A DNA stretch of 64,000 nucleotides from Dillenia suffruticosa (Eukaryota; Streptophyta; Magnoliopsida; Dilleniales; Dilleniaceae), in contig JAVTVX010000017.1 of the NCBI GenBank assembly GCA_033439265.1, positions 6,842,001 through 6,906,000 on the forward strand. Direction: 5' to 3'. The translations under genes were made by a program, and so were the position numbers. Below the pieces are notes generated by a model. That model did not search any database and had not been told where the DNA came from. It saw nothing but the letters and a program-made list of their open reading frames with translations. This document shows, in pieces, positions 33,723-43,366 of this stretch (position 1 is the stretch's first letter; every line of letters starts with the position of its first letter).

Positions 33723-36542
33723 TCACTTGTGCAGAGGACAAGCACAGTTTTCAACTCCTATATCTGCTGAAAGACAAGGTGGTCTAACTTTTTCATCCTG
33801 ATACCATGCTGCCCGTTTCTGAATAAGTTCTTCCAAGAAATCATCTAGCTTCTCAATTGTGACATTGGGCATCACCACAACATGAGCAATGTTGCCTTGG
33901 CAAGCCAGCTGCCACCTCCTAACAAACTCTTCATCTAGAGGTCGCTCAAACACAACAGTGCTACTCAATTCATTAAGCATTGCACTGACTCCAGCATCTC
34001 TCAAGCGGTCTTTCAAGTAATGGGCGTTCCTAAGACACTTTTGAACCTCTTTCTGAAACCCTTTGTAGCCTTTCTTGTTAAGCGTGTACCAAAGGAAGAT
34101 CGGAGCATGTCCATTACGGCTTCCCATGATTGTGGCATCCCTTGAAGCAAGATATTCGACATTCCTTGACAAGGCATTGATGTGATCTATTCTGGTGATT
34201 TGAACCCCACAAGGCATTGGGCATCCCACGAACTTGTGGCCAGAAACACTCACACTTCCAATGGGTTTCTTGAAAGTAACCTTTGGGGCCTGCACATCAC
34301 CAAGATCTGTAAGTCAAACGGGGGATAAAATACCACAGTACTACACATTTTGTTCTTTAGACTGCAGTGAGCCTCCTTACACCAACAAAAATGGATATTA
34401 AGAGATTGCAATCAGGACTTGCAAATGTTCCGGTGAGTCTATATATTCTTTGTCATACGCATGAATTGATTTCAAAAAACAAAGGTCACAATAATGCTTT
34501 TTGAAAATTGAATTTTATAAATTCTTCTCACTAACTATTCGAGGACCACAAAGTAGTTTAATCCTTTAGAAGAGCCAAATCTGTAAGATATTCATTGCAG
34601 CACAATAAGCAAAGATCTGAATTGGAGAAATATTCTCCTAAAAGTCAACCAGCATTGACAGGTGAAATTCATGAGGCTTTTTCTATGCACAAGACATGCG
34701 CAATGGAGATAAGAGGTGATTCACTTACACGTTTAACAAAAGGCATCATCAAGCCAAATAAAGCGCCATCACAATGTATGTAAAACCTATCATGTGAGTA
34801 TCCACATTCTTCAAGGGTCTGTATGACAAGATCAAGGTCGTCAACAGCTCCTTTAACAGTAGTTCCTGCAATATGATTAGCAATAATAGATCAGTGTTAT
34901 GGCTGGAAGTTTGATTGTATGTGCATTCACGCAGCTACATGAATGAAAGAGAGACAAAGAAGGTGTAAATACCTATGTTAACATTGATGATGGCAGGTTT
35001 ATCCTTATTAGGAATCAGTTTGGCTCGGAAATCTGCACAATCAATCTCCCCAGATACGAGCGTGCCAACCTTTACACATTCCATTCTGTACATCCTTGCT
35101 GCTTTGAAAACAGAGTAATGTGATTCCTGTGATGCATACAGAATTCCATCTGGAAATACTTCTCTCCTGGACAAATTAGGTACATAGTTTTTAGCTTTTC
35201 ATAAGAAAGCGCAAGTAAAAATTACACGTGACTGCACAAATATCAAGGTGAATCTCAACTAACCCAACAAGAATGCCGTGAAGATTCCCTTCTGTTCCAC
35301 AATTAGTGATGTATCCCCAGTAATCATTCTTTTCAATCTCCCATAAACGGGCAAACCAATCTAAAACGCCAACTTCAAACTGTCTAGAATGAACACCATA
35401 ATTGCTCTCGATAAATGGGTCTCCAAGGTTGTTTATGGAGAAATGCTGCAGCTGTGCAAGAGAACCGTAGTCAAAGTCCAAGTTATATGGATAACCTGCA
35501 TCAAAATTCAACATCGAATTGTAAGCATGCAATTTAGGCAAGAAGAGAAGAAAGACGTAAAAGAACATGCTCTAAAACCTAACCTGTATATAGAACAGTA
35601 AATTTGCATTATGTCTGTCAAAAATATTTAGTACCACAGCTTAACAGTTTCAGTAGGACATGACAACCACTAAGCAACACGCAAAAATTATAAAGTGCCA
35701 TTGTGTGATATAACACGGAGAGGCTCATTTGTATGAGTGCCAAAGCATACCTTAATGAATCCTTAAACACAATCACTGCAATTCTTACAAATTAAGACCA
35801 CACCCACAAAAACACCAAATTTTACTGTACGAATTTTGAATTCATAAAGAGAAAAAAAAAAAAAAAAAATACCAGAGCATCTGCTACTGGAATGATTTCG
35901 GTCACACGCATCCAAACCTTTTTCTCTAAAAAAGAAATGGCATGTCTTCTCAACCTAAAAAAGGAAAAATACTAAAAATTATTAACAAAGACTGCAACCA
36001 ATCTGTCTTCCAATATTTTAATAAGATGAAACGATGACTAAACTAGATTCCTTAAAAGGAGATAATTACAGATCAATTATTTTTCCTTAACCTTTCCGAG
36101 ATTCAGGTGAAGAATTAACATACAAGGCACCAATCAAGCAAAACCTAGACGAAAGCAACAATTAATATACATACATACACACACAGATATGCGCGCGCGC
36201 GCGTGTGTGTAGAGGGAGAGAGAGACCTAAGTGATGCTTGGTCCGTTCAATGAGAGTCCTGCGATAGCGAGCAAGAACACCAGCCATGTAAGCATCTTTA
36301 TCCCCTGTCAATTCATCATTAGCATCGGGCTCAGTAACTTCAAGGCACGATGTGTGCACATTCCTCCCCAGCACGATCTCTCTCGTCTTCGTCTTAGCTT
36401 CTCCATTAACGCACTCTCCGTTGTCAACCACGATCGGAGGCAGTGGCTCGGAAACAACAGCCGTTGGATCGAATTCCTCCAACAGATCAACCTTGCCGTT
36501 GAATTTCTCCGACAATGTATCCACTTCCACACTCCCAACCAT
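33723..36542 (-). CDS. SDC: Serine decarboxylase, PLP-dependent
   Basis: Coding exons (minus) 36542-36227, 35495-35264, 35166-34973, 34865-34729 and 34289-33723 give 481 aa, close to the roughly 480 of known plant SDC; all junctions are GT-AG with matching phases. Function (established): PLP-dependent conversion of L-serine to ethanolamine and CO2 in the cytosol, the main entry to ethanolamine, phosphatidylethanolamine and choline in plants. Seen: an acidic N-terminal extension ending in [14 protein letters not shown], then [39 protein letters not shown] (the Asp that contacts the PLP ring nitrogen) and [17 protein letters not shown], with the Schiff-base Lys at about residue 312. The C-terminal domain ends NCACPLHK. 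A 5'UTR intron is likely (36641-36553, donor CAG/GTAAAA). It reads toward the P450 pseudogene. No lesions seen. Confidence 0.95.
36190..36210. repeat. Alternating purine-pyrimidine tract beside the SDC intron 1 donor
   Basis: (GC)n runs into (GT)n and is flanked by AC repeats (36171-36184). It sits inside SDC intron 1, about 16 bp past the splice donor, and has the alternating pattern that favours Z-DNA. Confidence 0.8.
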
Positions 36543-36734
36543 ACTGCTGGATCTGATTCAAAAATGAATTCACATTCACAAATCCATAAACAAATTATCT
36601 AAAAACTACATAATCAGGCAAAATTGAAAGAGAAATTTTACCTGATATTCGAGGGTTGGAGAGAGAGAGAGGTTTAAAATGTTGGATCGTTGAGGGCAGA
36701 GTGCCGGAGAGTCGAAAAAGGGAATTAGAAGGCA

Positions 36735-36743
36735 ATTTATAGG
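36735..36743 (-). promoter_or_regulatory. TATA box of SDC
   Basis: On the minus strand CCTATAAATTGCC lies about 195 nt upstream of the ATG in genomic terms and about 95 nt upstream of the predicted 5'UTR donor at 36641. It is preceded by a GC-rich TTTTCCGCGCC. Confidence 0.5.
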
Positions 36744-37793
36744 CGCGGAAAATGAGCGTGAACCCTGAACCTCCGCAGCTTCGGCCGTCTGTCACAGACG
36801 CGTTGCTAGATTAGTTTTTCTTAGGTGGCATGAATCTGATGGGGTTTTGATTTAGTGCTTTTCACAGCACCGACATGTTAAAAATATCTAAGGACCAAGG
36901 CCCTTCTACCGGACCGGACCGGACCGCCTTCATATCATTTAAAAATGTAACCAAATCAACTTCTTTTTGCCCTTCTCGTAAAGGAACATTAATAATTAAA
37001 AATAAATAAGAACTTGGCCATCTTCCAAATCGACAGCAAATGCATATGTGCAATGTTTTTTTTTTTTAAATATATATATAATAGAATCTTAGTTTATAAG
37101 GATGGTGGATTTTTTTTTTTTCATTTTTTATACTTTTCCAAGTAATTTGAGCCGAGCAAATTGGAACTATATCCCACCCAATAGAATATTAAAAAGTTAT
37201 TAGGATTAGATTATGGCAGGAGGCACGACCTCTAGTTGCCTACTCGCTGCAACACCATCGCAAATCTAATCAAGTTTTTATTGCTTCAAAGTTGTGGTCT
37301 TTCCCATTGAAAAACAAAAAAAAATTGAAAACTCTGAGGGCCAGATCTCTAATAATCGGCGTGCGGAAAACGTGAGGATGGAGAGCATAACATGCGAAAA
37401 AGGGTCATAGCTATCATAGTCCACATGATAAGATATTACTTATGATATTTGATCCAAAAAATTATTGTGTTCAATTATATTTTTATTAAATGATTCAACC
37501 GCTAAAATTAGGTATGCAATTAACAAATTTATTATTTATGTATAATTATAAATGTGCTGATACATATAAAAAATATATATATGTCTGAGTATGTATACAG
37601 TTTATATTAAAGTATAATAATAAAATTATTGCCAGGTGGCATATATAATTGTGGAAACACATCACCATCTCACAGCTTGCCAGGAAGGCCGCCTTGACCG
37701 CCAAATCACAAGTGGCAAAATGAGAATCGTCTATCTCAAGCTTTTCCTCTTTCAATTTAAAGAGAATACTTTTTAATTTTCCACATATCAACG

Positions 37794-38215
37794 TCACAGC
37801 ATCACAGACCAATCAGCTTTTGAGATTTCGACGGTCGAGATTCCTTGTGGACCCGCGTCCGAAGATTCAGATCGGATGCAGCTCGATTTCGACGGTCCAG
37901 AGATATCAGATGGTGGTGTGGTCCTCCCTGGCTGACGATATGCCACGTATGTAGCTTTTGGTAAGATTCCGAAATGGTTGTCGGTGGGAGCACGTGGGTC
38001 GTTCTTCCCGATAAAACCGAAACCGATCCATTCGGGTAACGCGACGAGATAAGCGACGTTGGCCCACCCGGATGGGATCAATCTCCACACGTACGCGTCG
38101 ATGAATCATTTGATTTCCATAGGGCAACAGCTTATGGGATGCTGTATTCTGTTTCCTTAGCCGTGTGTGTATGCTGCTTCGCCAGCGCAAAGTTGTAGTG
38201 CTTGTATTTGCAGAG
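37794..38215 (-). pseudogene. Broken relic of an unrecognised protein-coding gene
   Basis: Two protein-like stretches lie in different minus-strand frames. The upstream one (about 38221-38131) reads KYKHYNFALAKQHTHTAKET and is cut by TAA after EYSIP. After a short piece (AVALWKSND) the frame shifts, and FIDAYVWRLIPSGWANVAYL continues through LVALPEWIGFGFIGKNDPRA to a stop at 37794. The second stretch has GC-rich third positions and many Trp/Tyr, unlike random AT-rich sequence here. No ATG serves the second frame because a TGA stands just before it. I do not recognise the family. A competing reading is the ATG frame at 38223-37906 (105 codons, Arg-rich), which looks like a shadow. Confidence 0.35.
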
Positions 38216-39394
38216 AAATCCATTTTATTGTTGTCTATTACGTGCGAACCCGGTGCATGAGAATTTTGTGTATTTAGCCATAGATTCTACGGTTTGTACA
38301 TATTTTATGAAGAGTATTTTGTATATGTAAATAATATGTAACTTATAAATATATTGAAAGAACAAATTCTTGTAGTTATATATGAAGTTAGGTAAAATTG
38401 AATGGTAATAATTTTATCTTTTTTGGATGGAGGTAGCAAAATGAGCAAAATGATCAGCTCTTTGTATGTTTTTACCTCAAACATTTTTATTATTTCTTTT
38501 TTATTCAAAATGTATCTAAATATATAAAAAAAAGTTATCATGTGTATCCAATTTTGTTATGTAACCGTGTTGTATTTGTATTCTGCGTGGCCTTGGGTAT
38601 CGGATGAACGTTCTCTAACTCATGGCTCTTTCCACGTGACTCTCTTGAATGAACGCTTACCAAGCTTTTTATATAGATAATACATACATTTTTATGCATA
38701 ACTTAAATTTGAAACCTTAAAAAAAAAAAAAATGGTATTAATTGAATTATAATTTTTTTATTTAAGTATATATATCTTATTAATGACCACCACATGATCA
38801 AATTGATTTAAGTTGGTTCATGGACAAAATGTTAATTATATTTTTAAACAAATAATTTAATCATTATTTTTAATTTTTTGTTAATTAAAAGATTTTTACC
38901 AATTATATTAACATTATGCAAAACAGTCAAATTTTTTTAGTGTAAATTATTCAAACATATATTGATATAACATTAACCTTATATTAGTATGACATTAATA
39001 TGATTGGCCAAATCTTTTAGTAAAAAATTATATAAAAATAATTATTATTTATATTTTTAATATAATAATTAGAATTTTTTTCTCAAGATATATAGTTGAA
39101 ATATGAGGTCCGAAATGAGCAAGGAGAGAGTGGACAAAGTTGTTAATCTCTTTGAGAATTCCAAATAATCGATAAAATTTTCATTTGAACTATGAGTAAC
39201 ATCTTTAATATGTGATTAAATAATCACAAAATTCTTTGTAAAATTTAAAAAAGCCTACTTTCTTTTCTTCTTTTTTTTTGTTTTGATGATATTTTATAAT
39301 TAGATTAGCATACATATCTCTAGCACAAATTTTCCCTTGACTTTTCGGCATAGACTCCGTATTCAACCAACATTTTATAGACGTAGTGAAAAAA

Positions 39395-39545
39395 ATATTA
39401 AATTTTCTTAATTAAAATTTTGGATTTGAATATTGAAAAAGAAAAAAACAAATGTAAAAACTCAGAAAAGTTCATCCCTTAAATGGGTCGACTGTCAGTT
39501 AAAATCGAATTAGTTAGAATCTGTTGAAATATGGTGTGCCCATAT
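39395..39545 (+). mobile_element. Old SINE relic, 3' half
   Basis: GAAAAGTTCATCCCTTAAAT, GTCGACTGTCAGTTAAAATC, GAATTAGTTAGAATC and ATATGGTGTG align in order with GAGACCCACCCTC, the CACTGTAATTATTAATCC segment, GGATTAGTTAGGAC and GGCGGTG of the 11263-11479 copy. Confidence 0.4.
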
Positions 39546-40521
39546 AGGTAGAGCCAATTCTATTCAAATTTTATTTTTGAATTTTGAATGGGATAAAAAG
39601 AAAAGGGGGAGTGGGAAATCCCATTTTTTTGAAGAGTGACGGGAATAAGAAAAAGGGGAGGAAGCCATTGTTTTTCTTTTTTTGGGGGGGGGGGAGTGAG
39701 AACAAGTAAGAAACAAAAGTGAGATCCTCTTTCACATTTGAAAAACCTAAAAAAAAAAAAAAAACTAAAAAGGGGCTAGAAAATGATTGATCATTTTCCG
39801 TTGAGACATTTGGATTATGAATAATAAAAGATGATTTGATTTTTTTATATTTTCTTGATCTAAAATATCCGATCATCAAAAAAGATAATGATTTTAACTC
39901 AATTTAGATTTGAAAATTTTATACATGAAAATTATGTTTGTTGGTTTATTTAAAACCCTTAAAATCAAAATCGGTCATCGGATACTAATCAAGAAAAAAA
40001 ATAGATATAGTATTCAATTGGTTAGGGTTACTTAAAAAGTCGAAGATGATGGAGCATAAAACAAGTAGGTCGTTCCCACTACTTCTTTTAGATAGAAATC
40101 TTGTGGTGTTTAATTATTTAACAATTAATATATCATATTGAATAACTTTTCAAAATTACGACAAGCTTTAAGGTTAATTGGACCGCAAGATAAATAATTA
40201 GCAACCATGGGCAAGCAGCAAAGTCCAGGCCGGAGACTCAGGCCCAGATCTATGTTAACCCAATGTAATAATTAGACTTCCAAGTCACAACTCCACCTGC
40301 GGTCCACGGTTTTGTAGTTTCCATACAAAAGGGGTTAATATTCACCCAAAAAAAAAAAAAAACAAAAGGGGCTAATTGGGCCATCCTTTGTGGATCTAAG
40401 ATAAGGAACTCCCACTTAGAAGTGATTTGAGTACCTTACCTTATAGGCCTCTTAGCTGCAAGAAATGGTCCAGCCCTCTCTAGCTTGAAGCCAGCATAAT
40501 TTCACGATTTGTGAGTCCAGT

Positions 40522-40524
<3 letters not shown>

Positions 40525-40556
<32 letters not shown>

Positions 40557-40757
40557 GATATCCAGTACACCGTCCGATATCTGGGATTTCGTCCCAACTA
40601 ATCTGGACTGACCACTACAATAGCTCATTTCGGAGGGTGGGTCTCTCAACGGGGTACGCTTCATACACATGAGAGCCAATGTTCCCAGCGGGAGTTGAAC
40701 TTAAGTCATGTTTAAAGGTACTCAACCCCACATCCAGTTGAGCAAATCCACATTAGT
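40525..40757 (-). mobile_element. tRNA-derived SINE with 29-bp poly(A) tail
   Basis: Read on the minus strand: a box-A-like TTGCTCAACTGGATGTGGGG, a box-B-like AGTTCAACTCCCGC, GTTGAGAGACCCACCCTCCG, AGATTAGTTGGGACGAAATC, CCAGATATCGGACGG, then A29 (plus-strand T run 40525-40553). Candidate 8-bp target duplication with one mismatch: TCCAGTAG (40516-40523) and TCCTGTAG (40758-40765). Clearly the same family as 11263-11479. The long pure A tail suggests a fairly recent insertion. Confidence 0.75.
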
Positions 40758-40867
40758 TCCTGTAGTTTTCTTTAAGATAATATATTTGATTTTTATCTGC
40801 AACTCATTGTTTAGATTTAGGCTCACGGGCCTTCGTAAGCAAAAAAGAATGCGATTATAAAAAGTAG

Positions 40868-41045
40868 ATAATTTTTTTTAGTATAATCAATCGGTATTAA
40901 AATTATATTTTGATTAATCCGATTCGAGTATTATCAGATTCAATTTATGAGAACTTTCACAATATAATATTTTTCAATTTCGAATTTCGAATTCGAACTT
41001 AACACTTTTTATCTACTAATTCGATTGTCCGTTGATTATAAAGTA
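40868..41045 (-). mobile_element. Old SINE relic beside a younger copy
   Basis: On the minus strand: CAACGGACAATCGAATTAGTAG head, AAGTTCGAATTCGAAATTCG, a TTCTCATAAATTGAATCTG block, CGGATTAATCAAAATATAAT, a short ACCGATTGAT piece, then an A run. It has the same order of blocks as 16190-16380 and lies about 110 bp from the younger copy in the same orientation. Confidence 0.45.
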
Positions 41046-42229
41046 AATAACTGATACCATTAAAATGACAACCATAATTTAATAATGCTTAATATATGGA
41101 TTATTTCTTTAAATATTGCACATTTTAGAAGATAGAAATTAGGTATCAGTATTTTTGTTTTGTTCAATAACATTTTATGAATATAGTTTTATTTTCTAAA
41201 AATTACACTTTGAGTGTTTGATAAAAGAGATAATATCGTATCAGCATTACGTGTTGTAAATTGAGTAGTGCATATACGGAGAGAGCTAAAAAATTATTAA
41301 ATCATAAAACAAATTGCAATATTTATTTGTATGTAATAACCATTATATTGTAAGTTTAACCATTCACGAATTCAAAATGTAATTTCTATATATATAATTG
41401 TTTTTGTATATATGATAATTATCATTTAGTAATAATATTCTTTATTTTTATTTAAATATTTCATCATATTATTATTATTATTTCGTAATATTTAGGAATA
41501 TTATGAAATCACCGAATCCTTGCTCAAACGTGTGTGCATAAGGTTGAAAATTTTTAATTGTTTATTATTGAAAATTTCTGTCTTGGAATTAATAAAAATT
41601 CAAAGCAAGGACACAAGGGCAAAGACAAAATTTCTCTGTTGTAAGTTGTAACTTTGCTTCTTGCTGGCACGGCAATGACAGCTTCGGAAAATTCATGGAC
41701 ACCTTATTCGGACACAAATATATTAAAGTATGCCATTTGATTATTCAAGTTATCAAAATTACATATCTCGAGTACAAAAGCCATAACATTTTTTTATTTA
41801 TGAGGTTTTTAGATTTAAAATTATATAATTAGGGTAATTCTTTATACATAATTATAAATTAAAATTAACATTATTCAAAAGGACTTTAAAATCAGTAGCT
41901 AGGTTCCATTGCGCGTCGTCCCAGACCGAAACCGGAGACTGTATCGGCAAGAGTCTTTTCTGTAATTTCATAAGCTAAACGGGGGACCCACTCTCTTGGC
42001 TATGGGCTCCCTTCCCTGCTGTGTTTGATCGTTCAAAGGGCACCATCTGAGGAAATGAGCACAAGGTGACTCGGCCGGAGGGGCTCCATCGTCGTCACCT
42101 TAGTTCAAAACAAGGTCCTCGATCAATTGAGCCCGTCCCCCACAAACAACCGCACTTCTCTCTTCTCTTCCATTTCCAACTTTCCCAAATTCTCACCCTT
42201 ACCCTCTGTCCTCTGTCTGTCTCACGTCA

Positions 42230-43366
42230 ATGGAAGAAGCGTCATCGTCTCTTTCATCTCCGATCTATCGTCTACCGGAGGACACCCTGCATCAGATTTT
42301 CTCTCACCTCTCGCTCCGCCAAATAGCCATCTGCAAATCGGTCTCCAAATTCTTCAATCAAACTCTCTCTTCCCCGTCCTTCACCCACCTCCTCTCTTCC
42401 CAATCCCTCTCCTCTCTTCATCTCATCGCTCTCCGACCATCCCATCACCACCATCTTAGTCATCATCAGCGCCACGCGTCACTCGATCAATGCCTCCACG
42501 CCTACGACCCCGATCTCAATCTATGGCTCAGATTCTCCCTTGACTTCCTTCCTTTCCAATCCCCTGTTCCCATTACCTCCTCTCTCGGTCTTCTCTATCT
42601 CTGGGCCGACTCTCCCGATTCGAGCAAATCTCTCATCGTTTGCAACCCTTTGACTCGTCAATTTAAAGTCCTTCCTCGGCTGGGCTCGGCTTGGTCCAAA
42701 CACGGCTCCGTCCTCCCCGGCTCAGCCGGCAAAGTCATCGTTCTCACGAAACTTGCCGCTCTTTTCTTCTCCGGCTCAAATCAGTGGCTCAAGTTCTCCT
42801 CGAATTTGCCGTCTAAACCTCGGAGTCCGATTCTGGTCTTCGATTCAGTTTTCGCTATCTGCGATGTGGGTTCACCTTGGAGAAGTCAGTGGAAGCTGTA
42901 CTTTTGTCCTCTGACTAGAATTGGTAATTCGATTAGTTGGACTAGGTTGGAGAGGCCACAGTGGACTGATGTCTTGGATATTGTAAAACGACCGCGTTTG
43001 ATTCCTGGCGTTGGAAATAAGCTTCTAATGATCGGAGGACTGAAGTCGTCGTTCTCGCCGAATGCGTCGTGTTCGACGATATTGATATTAAGGTTGGATT
43101 TGGAGACGTTGGATTGGGATGAGGCGGGAAGAATGCCGCAGGAGATGTTCTGTTGCTTTCAGGAATCGAGTAAGTTCAAGGTGTTTGGGTGTGGAAGTAG
43201 GGTTTGCTTTTCGGCGAAGAGGATTGGGAAATTGGCACTGTGGGATTCTAGTGCGGAGACTGGGAAAGGAAAGTGGAAATGGATTGAGAATGTACCTAGA
43301 AATGGAGATGGGCTTTGTCGAGGTTTTGTATTCGAGGCGAAACATTCTGCATTGCCTTTTCATTGA
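42230..43366 (+). CDS. F-box protein, single exon, F-box/kelch-like
   Basis: Intronless, 378 aa. Seen: after MEEASSSLSSP comes the F-box IYRLPEDTLHQIFSHLSLRQ (about residues 12-52, with the LPxD and Cys-Lys-SVSKFFNQ features). A middle segment follows with YDPDLNLWLRFSLDFLPF, LVVCNPLTRQFKVLPRL-type phrasing (here LIVCNPLTRQ) and LETLDWDEAGRMPQEM, typical of F-box associated or degenerate kelch repeats. Known: such proteins bind SKP1 through the F-box and select substrates for SCF ubiquitin ligases in cytosol or nucleus. The order and length (about 380 aa, no intron) resemble a small conserved plant F-box/kelch group; I cannot name the member with confidence. Codon use is GC-rich at the 5' end and less so later. 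The leader is pyrimidine-rich and lacks a clear TATA box. Confidence 0.88.
   Translation: MEEASSSLSSPIYRLPEDTLHQIFSHLSLRQIAICKSVSKFFNQTLSSPSFTHLLSSQSLSSLHLIALRPSHHHHLSHHQRHASLDQCLHAYDPDLNLWLRFSLDFLPFQSPVPITSSLGLLYLWADSPDSSKSLIVCNPLTRQFKVLPRLGSAWSKHGSVLPGSAGKVIVLTKLAALFFSGSNQWLKFSSNLPSKPRSPILVFDSVFAICDVGSPWRSQWKLYFCPLTRIGNSISWTRLERPQWTDVLDIVKRPRLIPGVGNKLLMIGGLKSSFSPNASCSTILILRLDLETLDWDEAGRMPQEMFCCFQESSKFKVFGCGSRVCFSAKRIGKLALWDSSAETGKGKWKWIENVPRNGDGLCRGFVFEAKHSALPFH

Larger units (their letters stand above)
36543..42229. other. Intergenic, with one gene relic and three SINE copies
   Basis: Contains the SDC 5'UTR exon and promoter (36553-36850), a broken gene relic at 37794-38215, SINE copies at 39395-39545 (plus), 40525-40757 (minus) and 40868-41045 (minus), homopolymer G/A runs near 39683 and 39752, and the promoter and leader of the F-box gene from about 41900. 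Otherwise AT-rich with no supported coding sequence. Confidence 0.5.

Noticed and set aside
30075..36542. Biosynthetic gene cluster of CYP722 and SDC
   Set aside because: The P450 is dead and the two enzymes act in unrelated pathways; adjacency is probably chance.
36308..36602. Frames on both strands over SDC exon 1
   Set aside because: Shadows of the SDC coding exon, which is supported by splice phases and family motifs.
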